Below, piece by piece: positions 58,465 to 64,000 of a DNA stretch of 64,000 nucleotides. A program made the translations under genes and the position numbers. Below the pieces are notes generated by a model that was given only the letters and a program-made list of their open reading frames with translations, did not search any database and was not told the DNA's origin. This stretch comes from Hypomyces perniciosus. Its lineage: Eukaryota; Ascomycota; Sordariomycetes; Hypocreales; Hypocreaceae. Each line of letters starts with the position of its first letter. Position 1 is the first letter of the stretch. The DNA lies in contig SPDT01000010.1 in NCBI GenBank assembly GCA_008477525.1, positions 1,364,001 to 1,428,000 on the forward strand, written 5' to 3'.

Positions 58465-61400
58465 ATGCCTTCTCCAAACACTTCATCTGGTGATGATAAT
58501 GTATCGCCCGACCCCGCGACCCCTTTGAAAACTCCAGCCGCCAAGAACGACAACAATGCGACGAGCGCAACGACAACGCCTGCGGGCGCCAAAAAGCCTC
58601 CTGGCGAGACCCCAAAGTCTGCCCCGGCAGCGATTACGGAGGCTCGCCCGCGGCCCAACTCCAAGAGACCAGAGCCTAGCTTGCTTACCGACTTCCTTCT
58701 GGGACGGCCTTCCCCAGCACGACTAGCAGCAGAGCGCAAACGCCGCCAGAGTGTCGAGGCCGTCAAGACTGAGCTTCGTAATGAGATGAGACAAACCCAG
58801 GTGCGGAAGCTTCAGCCGCCAGGTGGTGTAAGGGACCGAGTCAAGGCATGGCAAAAGGCCAATGCCGTAGCAATAGTGGCAGCCAACCCCGACGAAGTAG
58901 CGTCAGAGCCAACGGAGCTGGCTTTCGCTGGGGAAGAGCTGGATAGCGTGACCGAAGAAGACCGGGTACGCATCAAGTTAAGACAAAAGAAGAGGACCAC
59001 GCCAAAGACGAAGCCGATCATTCAGAAAATGGAGACAGAAGCCTCGAGCGCAACGGACAACAAAGAGCTCCCAAAACCTCCTAAGAAGAGAATCGTTAGC
59101 GACGATCATTGGGTGAAATCTAAAGTCAGAAAGGCTTCGGTGAGAAAAGTGTCGCCCAGGCCTAGGAAGCCATCCAACCAGACCAGAATACCTAACGGCT
59201 ACGTGTTTCGGGCGACGCCAAACCCTTCCGCTGCAAGCAAGGTCAAGGCCTGGGCTGAACAGGTTGAGCTACCGGAACACCCGATACGGAGTCGCCAGTC
59301 ATCCAGCGATTCCAGCGATTCTAGGGGTTCTAAGGATTCTAGGAATTCCAGCGATTCCAGAGACTCTAGAGACTCCAGGGATTCTCGAGATTCTAGAAAT
59401 ACACAAACTGAGTTGACCGGTGACAAAGGAGAGACAGAAAGTCAAGCCACAACAAGACAACCTCTGAAGCCGAGGCTGGATGATAATGATGGGATTCGAG
59501 TACGACCAATACGCAAAAAGAAATCTGCCAACGACGGCATCAGAGTTGGCTCCAGAAAATCATCGGCGAAGGATCAAGATGACGGAATCAGGGTGCGAGC
59601 AGTAAGTGGTGAAACCGGAACTGAACCAACCACCCCACGGCCAGCTTCATCCCTAGCCCGGCAAAGAAGCAAGGCTGGATCAACCACTCCGCGCAAGCAC
59701 ACAATACTCGACCTTGTTAGGGCCGTGGAGGAAGCGACGCAATTGTCGATGAGTGACGAGGCAGATGAAGTGGATTCCTACATCGAAACTCCCAAACAGA
59801 ATCCAAGACCAAAATCCTGGTCTGGTGTGAAGCGGACGCCGACAAGACGCTCATCTGGTAAAGGCAAGCCTGCCGAGGTTGAGTCTCCACCCAGCAATGA
59901 CGATTCACACCTCACCAGCACTCATATGCCAGAGTCGGATTTGGGCACAAGCCTGACAGGCAAGTCCTTGGCTGACATCCCAGGAGATATTCCATTTGGA
60001 CACTCCGCATTCAGCGAGCTTGATCTGCCCCTACGAGGCCCGCCCAAGAGCAGGCCAAAGCGTCCCAAAAATGAGAAGGCGACCAACAGGGCAACCAGTT
60101 TGAAGGGCATGCCCAATGTGTTAAAGAAGGTTGTGGAAGAGGGAAAGAAAATCATTCAAGATATGAATGAGCCGCCGAGGCATGCTGTTCCGAACAACCC
60201 CCCTAGCATTGAGAAATGGCTCAACAACACGGTCGAACCGTTCGCCGAATCATCAAGAACGGAATCACCCACATCCCCGTCTGCTGAGAATAAACATGCC
60301 AAAAAGGAGCCAAGATCCGAGGTTACACCTCGAAGAAAATCTTCACAAGAGACGAAGAGCTCAGTACTCTCTGCTTCCAACGTCACTTCCAATGTCACAT
60401 CTAGCATGGACACGGCCACAACAGATGACACAAGCCAAACAATCACAGACAGTGCCAAATCAACCCCCAAATCAACCCCTAAGGCGAAGGATACATCAAA
60501 AAAGACCAACACGCCACCGTCCTCGGGCCTTAGGAGAAGTCGAGCAACAAGGAATTCCGCAGGCCCATCTAAGCCTGGCGGAAAACTCCTGGGCGTGTTG
60601 AAGGAGGCTTTCCAGGGAGCCTCTGCTGGGCTCTCACAACCCATCAGGAGCTATCAAAGTCATGAGGAACGCAGGTTTGAGTGGGATGATGAACTGGACT
60701 CAGGGTACATGGATTCACAGTACATGCAATCGAACTCGGACCTAAGCAGTTGGGCCACTACTGAAACTCATTCGAGCCTTACTCACTCCAGCGCTGACAG
60801 AGACTCATCTGTTCGTATGGCAAAGTCAACTTCGCAAATGGCTGGCCCACGTATGCGACCGCCTACGAATGGTAAGCACGAGCTCTCGACAATTCTATCC
60901 GAGGAGGATTCTAGTTCAAGGGAATCAGATTTGACATCAGATGTGACACAATCTACCCTCACTCAGTCGACGGCGTTCACGAAGTCTAGTGGATCTACGA
61001 AAGCGCCTCAACGCCAAGGTTCCGGACTGAAGAGGAGACTGACCCGCCACTCAGATTTGGTGTCGGTGCTCTCGTTACCAGATGACACGAACGTGCCAGA
61101 GAGAATCAAGAGCAACAGATCGCGACCAAGTTTACGTAAGACCCGAGGCGGATCTGGAGATGTCACGGCTGATGACTTATTGAGAGAATTTGCCGACGAT
61201 GAAAATTTATACCAGAGAGAACTCAAGACCCTAGTCGATGGTGTACTACCGGTGCTGCTTTCGCATGTCGTCAACGACATCACCGCCTCGGAGCTCTTTG
61301 GACCGGCATCTAGTAGACAAAGAATCGATGACGCATCAAAATCCGTCGTGAATATGGGCCTTGCTCTTGAGAAGCTCAAGAATGCACATAACAAGGCGCC

Positions 61401-64000
61401 TCTTACAGATATTCGTCGGTTGGCTCACTGGGCTCCTGGAGTTGTCCCAATATATCACAGCTACCTCAGCGCCTGGCGGCTGGGCTTCCAGGATTTAATA
61501 GTCAACCTCGCTCCACGGGGAGATGAACTCGACGAAGAGGATTCACTCCTCGATGCATTGCCCAGAAACGAAAGCGGCGATGTCATCAATGACCAGGGGG
61601 AACGTGTGGCCGTGTCCTATCTCCTGAAGCGGCCCCTTATTCGCGTAAAACAGATGACCAGGCTCATCCAATGCGTGGACTCCATCATCGACTCCAGCGA
61701 TACGAACGAATTGGTCGGGGACTTTGAAGTCCTTCAAGAAAAGGCCCGTCGTCGAAATAAAGAAGAAGTTGCGAGGTTGATCGACGAAGAAGCCATCAAT
61801 ACCGATACTACCAGGGCTCGAGAATTAAGAACGCTTGGCGCCATAAGGTCTATTACCATCGACCCCAACCGCCAAGTCAGCGCCAAAGATCTCTTTTCAT
61901 TGGACCTTACTCACTCCAATGGCCAGAGGCTAGAGTGTCAAGTAGAGTTGGTTCATCGAGACAACCGGAGTCATCCAGAAGATGTGGGAGATCTATTAAT
62001 TCGAGAAGTCGGAGACGGCCGCCGCTCGTACCTTCTATTCCCACCCATATCTATGTCTCTGGTCTCTGCCTGTGCCGGCGAGGGAGAATTTGAAATTGTT
62101 GTCACGATTCGCGGCAATCATAACGGCAAGCCGTGGCATGAGCTGCTCAATCTGTCGGCGGATGATGAGGAGCAGATCCTGGACTGGCTCGATATCTTGC
62201 CTGCGTCTTCCTTGCTAGTTAGGGAGTCTGAGCCCAGCGTATTTGGCGAATCTGAAATTTCTGATGGTGAGCCTGCATCTCCCGGCAGGTTGGTTGACGT
62301 TCCTGTTGGAGTACAAAGCATGATAGGCGGATCATCTCGATCAGAAACCCCTGAGCCCACTTCTCCGAACAGTCCTCCATCACCTCCTAGCCCTTCACGG
62401 CCTCCGCCTCCACCCCCAGCTTATGAGAGAGAGAAAACTCCAACTCAAGAAGACTACAACTCAAAAGATGAAGAAGACAAGAACCGACCTTTGAAGGAGG
62501 GCATGAGGCCTGATCCCGCTGCTCTGACGCGACCCTCTGTTGCTCTGCAATACGGAGAGACTGGCGCACCCCCTCGTCCCCCAATTCATCGAACTCTAAG
62601 CCCAAGCCCTCAACAAATAGCAAAGTCTCAATCTCAGCCTCAGTCTTTCCTAAAACCGCCAATCGATCTCCATGGCGGCCTTAAACGTCGGGGTTCATCC
62701 CCCTTGAAGCATGAGTACTTGCCGTCAGACGTCTCGTCTGCATCAGAATTGTCTTCTGCTGTATCCTCGGTAGTGGCGGATGAAGATGAGGGAGACGAAG
62801 AGGAGGACGTGTCAGAGGATGAATCAGTGTCCGATACTGAGTCATCCGATGATGAGATCGAGAGTCTGGATATACCCCAAACCGAGCTCGGTTTCAGCAT
62901 AAGGAGAGAAGCCCCTCCACCATATTCGAATAGGGACTCTCTGATCCCTGAATCCGAATGCAGCCTCACACCCTCCAATTCTGCTTCTCAGGCTGGTCTT
63001 CATGGACACAAGACACCACCCGAGGAACGCGAGGAAGCCCCTACTAGGTACTTGGCAGTCATTTCAAGATGGTCTGATAAGGGTGCCTGGAAAGACATCT
63101 ACCCAGACCATTGTTCTATCGTTGTTACGGATGGTCTCATTGAAGCATATGCTCTCCAAAACGGCAGCGAATTGCAGAGTGGCGATAAGCCTCTGCTAGC
63201 TCTAGATCTTACTCCTCTCGTTTTAATGAGGCAAAGCACTGCCGTTGATCTCGAAATCCGATCATCCGTTCAGCCCCATTGTAAGCTGGCCCCCGTTTAT
63301 GGAGGAGGCAACTTCCGATTCCGATGCCTCAATGGACCGGACTGTTATAACCTTTACATGTCTGTCCACCACGCTCGCCTCAACAACCAAAAGTTCATCC
63401 AGCTTGAGAACGAAGCAAGATTCCAAAGCTTTGGCGAGAGACAGCCCCCTGCTGAGAATGATGGAGATACTAGCAGCCGGCGTCGTAGCTGGTTTGGTAG
63501 AAAGAACAGCTACCGCAGTTCTGTACGAGCACCTTCACAGTCCCATGATGGTGCCAGCACAACGCCATCATCTACCCCATCAGCATCTAGCTTCCTCAAG
63601 AAGCTCACTCTTGTCGGTAATCTTTCGTTCAACCTGGCCCGGTCATCGATCGACAAGCCCAACCAATATGGTGGCGGGGACAATAGTCTTTACACGTCTG
63701 GTTCTTCCTCTGGATACAGAACTCCCCGATCCCCGTCTATCAGCGTCGAGAACAGCGCTCAAATGTCCACCAACTTTGGGACTGAAAATATGCGCATCAG
63801 ATTGCACCTTCTTGTCTCTCCGACCAAATGGGAAGATTATGGCAATTGCAGTCTGCAGATCCGGCGACCACCTCCCGGATGGCATCAAGCACTCCGAGCC
63901 GACCACGGACTTGAGAAGAGAGTTACAGTCACGACAACGCCAAAGAAGAGCTCGCAACAGCCTATCATGGTGCTGGATGCCGTCTTGGGAAGCGGTTGCT
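58465..64000 (+). CDS. Giant Ser/Arg-rich protein with DH (RhoGEF)- and PH-like region, truncated by the window edge
   Basis: One frame is open from ATG 58465 to the window end (1,845 codons) with no stop or evident intron; an in-frame TAG lies just upstream. Residues 1-900 are basic, Ser/Pro-rich and disordered, including a tract of SRD/SSD triplets at about 279-312. At about 905-1110 a helical region (FADDENLYQRELKTLVDGVL, LAHWAPGVVPIYHSYLSAWR, LLKRPLIRVKQMTRLIQCVD) resembles a Dbl-homology domain, followed by a PH-like stretch to about 1230. Later come two PPxY motifs (PPAY 1317-1320, PPPY 1484-1487), an acidic Ser/Glu tract (about 1435-1475), and a second ordered beta-rich region (YLAVISRWSDKGAWKDIY, CSIVVTDGLIEAYALQ). 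I believe homologues in aspergilli carry the label SRm160/300-like, which probably reflects only the Ser/Arg content; a Bud3-like Cdc42/Rho regulator is a better-supported reading of the DH region. The stop lies beyond the window. Confidence 0.85.
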   Translation, partial: MPSPNTSSGDDNVSPDPATPLKTPAAKNDNNATSATTTPAGAKKPPGETPKSAPAAITEARPRPNSKRPEPSLLTDFLLGRPSPARLAAERKRRQSVEAVKTELRNEMRQTQVRKLQPPGGVRDRVKAWQKANAVAIVAANPDEVASEPTELAFAGEELDSVTEEDRVRIKLRQKKRTTPKTKPIIQKMETEASSATDNKELPKPPKKRIVSDDHWVKSKVRKASVRKVSPRPRKPSNQTRIPNGYVFRATPNPSAASKVKAWAEQVELPEHPIRSRQSSSDSSDSRGSKDSRNSSDSRDSRDSRDSRDSRNTQTELTGDKGETESQATTRQPLKPRLDDNDGIRVRPIRKKKSANDGIRVGSRKSSAKDQDDGIRVRAVSGETGTEPTTPRPASSLARQRSKAGSTTPRKHTILDLVRAVEEATQLSMSDEADEVDSYIETPKQNPRPKSWSGVKRTPTRRSSGKGKPAEVESPPSNDDSHLTSTHMPESDLGTSLTGKSLADIPGDIPFGHSAFSELDLPLRGPPKSRPKRPKNEKATNRATSLKGMPNVLKKVVEEGKKIIQDMNEPPRHAVPNNPPSIEKWLNNTVEPFAESSRTESPTSPSAENKHAKKEPRSEVTPRRKSSQETKSSVLSASNVTSNVTSSMDTATTDDTSQTITDSAKSTPKSTPKAKDTSKKTNTPPSSGLRRSRATRNSAGPSKPGGKLLGVLKEAFQGASAGLSQPIRSYQSHEERRFEWDDELDSGYMDSQYMQSNSDLSSWATTETHSSLTHSSADRDSSVRMAKSTSQMAGPRMRPPTNGKHELSTILSEEDSSSRESDLTSDVTQSTLTQSTAFTKSSGSTKAPQRQGSGLKRRLTRHSDLVSVLSLPDDTNVPERIKSNRSRPSLRKTRGGSGDVTADDLLREFADDENLYQRELKTLVDGVLPVLLSHVVNDITASELFGPASSRQRIDDASKSVVNMGLALEKLKNAHNKAPLTDIRRLAHWAPGVVPIYHSYLSAWRLGFQDLIVNLAPRGDELDEEDSLLDALPRNESGDVINDQGERVAVSYLLKRPLIRVKQMTRLIQCVDSIIDSSDTNELVGDFEVLQEKARRRNKEEVARLIDEEAINTDTTRARELRTLGAIRSITIDPNRQVSAKDLFSLDLTHSNGQRLECQVELVHRDNRSHPEDVGDLLIREVGDGRRSYLLFPPISMSLVSACAGEGEFEIVVTIRGNHNGKPWHELLNLSADDEEQILDWLDILPASSLLVRESEPSVFGESEISDGEPASPGRLVDVPVGVQSMIGGSSRSETPEPTSPNSPPSPPSPSRPPPPPPAYEREKTPTQEDYNSKDEEDKNRPLKEGMRPDPAALTRPSVALQYGETGAPPRPPIHRTLSPSPQQIAKSQSQPQSFLKPPIDLHGGLKRRGSSPLKHEYLPSDVSSASELSSAVSSVVADEDEGDEEEDVSEDESVSDTESSDDEIESLDIPQTELGFSIRREAPPPYSNRDSLIPESECSLTPSNSASQAGLHGHKTPPEEREEAPTRYLAVISRWSDKGAWKDIYPDHCSIVVTDGLIEAYALQNGSELQSGDKPLLALDLTPLVLMRQSTAVDLEIRSSVQPHCKLAPVYGGGNFRFRCLNGPDCYNLYMSVHHARLNNQKFIQLENEARFQSFGERQPPAENDGDTSSRRRSWFGRKNSYRSSVRAPSQSHDGASTTPSSTPSASSFLKKLTLVGNLSFNLARSSIDKPNQYGGGDNSLYTSGSSSGYRTPRSPSISVENSAQMSTNFGTENMRIRLHLLVSPTKWEDYGNCSLQIRRPPPGWHQALRADHGLEKRVTVTTTPKKSSQQPIMVLDAVLGSGC

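Noticed and set aside
1..64000. CRISPR arrays, prokaryotic operons, complete transposons or viral genes
   Set aside because: No spaced direct repeats, no transposase, reverse transcriptase or viral domain, and no long terminal repeats were recognised; the intron-containing genes show that the DNA is eukaryotic.

Overview
The window looks like chromosomal DNA of a filamentous ascomycete, most likely a Eurotiomycete (Aspergillus/Penicillium/Talaromyces-like). Three things support this: short introns of about 48-90 nt with GT...CTRAC...AG signals, fungal-specific families (a DUF6590 protein, a NACHT-WD40 NLR, a Ssh4/Ear1-like SPRY protein, a cAMP-receptor-like GPCR), and housekeeping proteins of fungal type. 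The species cannot be named from the sequence alone. Gene density is low for such a fungus: 15 protein genes with good support, one intron-containing tRNA, at least two decayed coding loci, and long non-coding spans.

Left part (1-20.8 kb). After 5.7 kb with no supported gene come transportin/Kap104 (minus), a Pac4-type proteasome assembly chaperone (minus) and, head-to-head with it across 327 bp, a carnosine N-methyltransferase-like N2227 protein (plus). A short-chain dehydrogenase ending in the peroxisomal signal SKL (minus), a ten-exon DUF6590 gene (minus) and a single-exon 829-residue coiled-coil protein (plus) follow.

Middle (20.8-41.3 kb). A gene-poor stretch holds the remains of unidentified coding sequence broken by stop codons of the kind made by C-to-T / G-to-A change (RIP-like). 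It is followed by a three-exon seven-helix GPCR, a second stop-interrupted coding locus, the SPRY-domain Rsp5-adaptor candidate, a single-pass membrane protein with a very basic cytosolic tail, and a NACHT-WD40 NLR. The NLR has a nearly identical WD-repeat array and a one-base frameshift in its last repeat.

Right part (41.3-64 kb). A 655-residue disordered RE/RD-rich protein (minus), a 5.9 kb span without genes, a membrane-anchored endonuclease/exonuclease/phosphatase-fold protein (minus), a 248-residue acidic protein ending in a PP1-docking-like motif (plus), tRNA-Glu(CTC) with a 16-nt intron (minus), and the first 1,845 codons of a giant DH/PH-like protein running off the right edge (plus).

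No metabolic or secondary-metabolite cluster is evident; the genes look like independent units. The most unusual signals are the NLR (frameshift, super-repeat, short amyloid-motif-like N-terminus) and a family of 9-mers, TACGGAGTA/TACGAAGTA. I count 20 exact copies, every one in non-coding DNA, where about one would be expected by chance.
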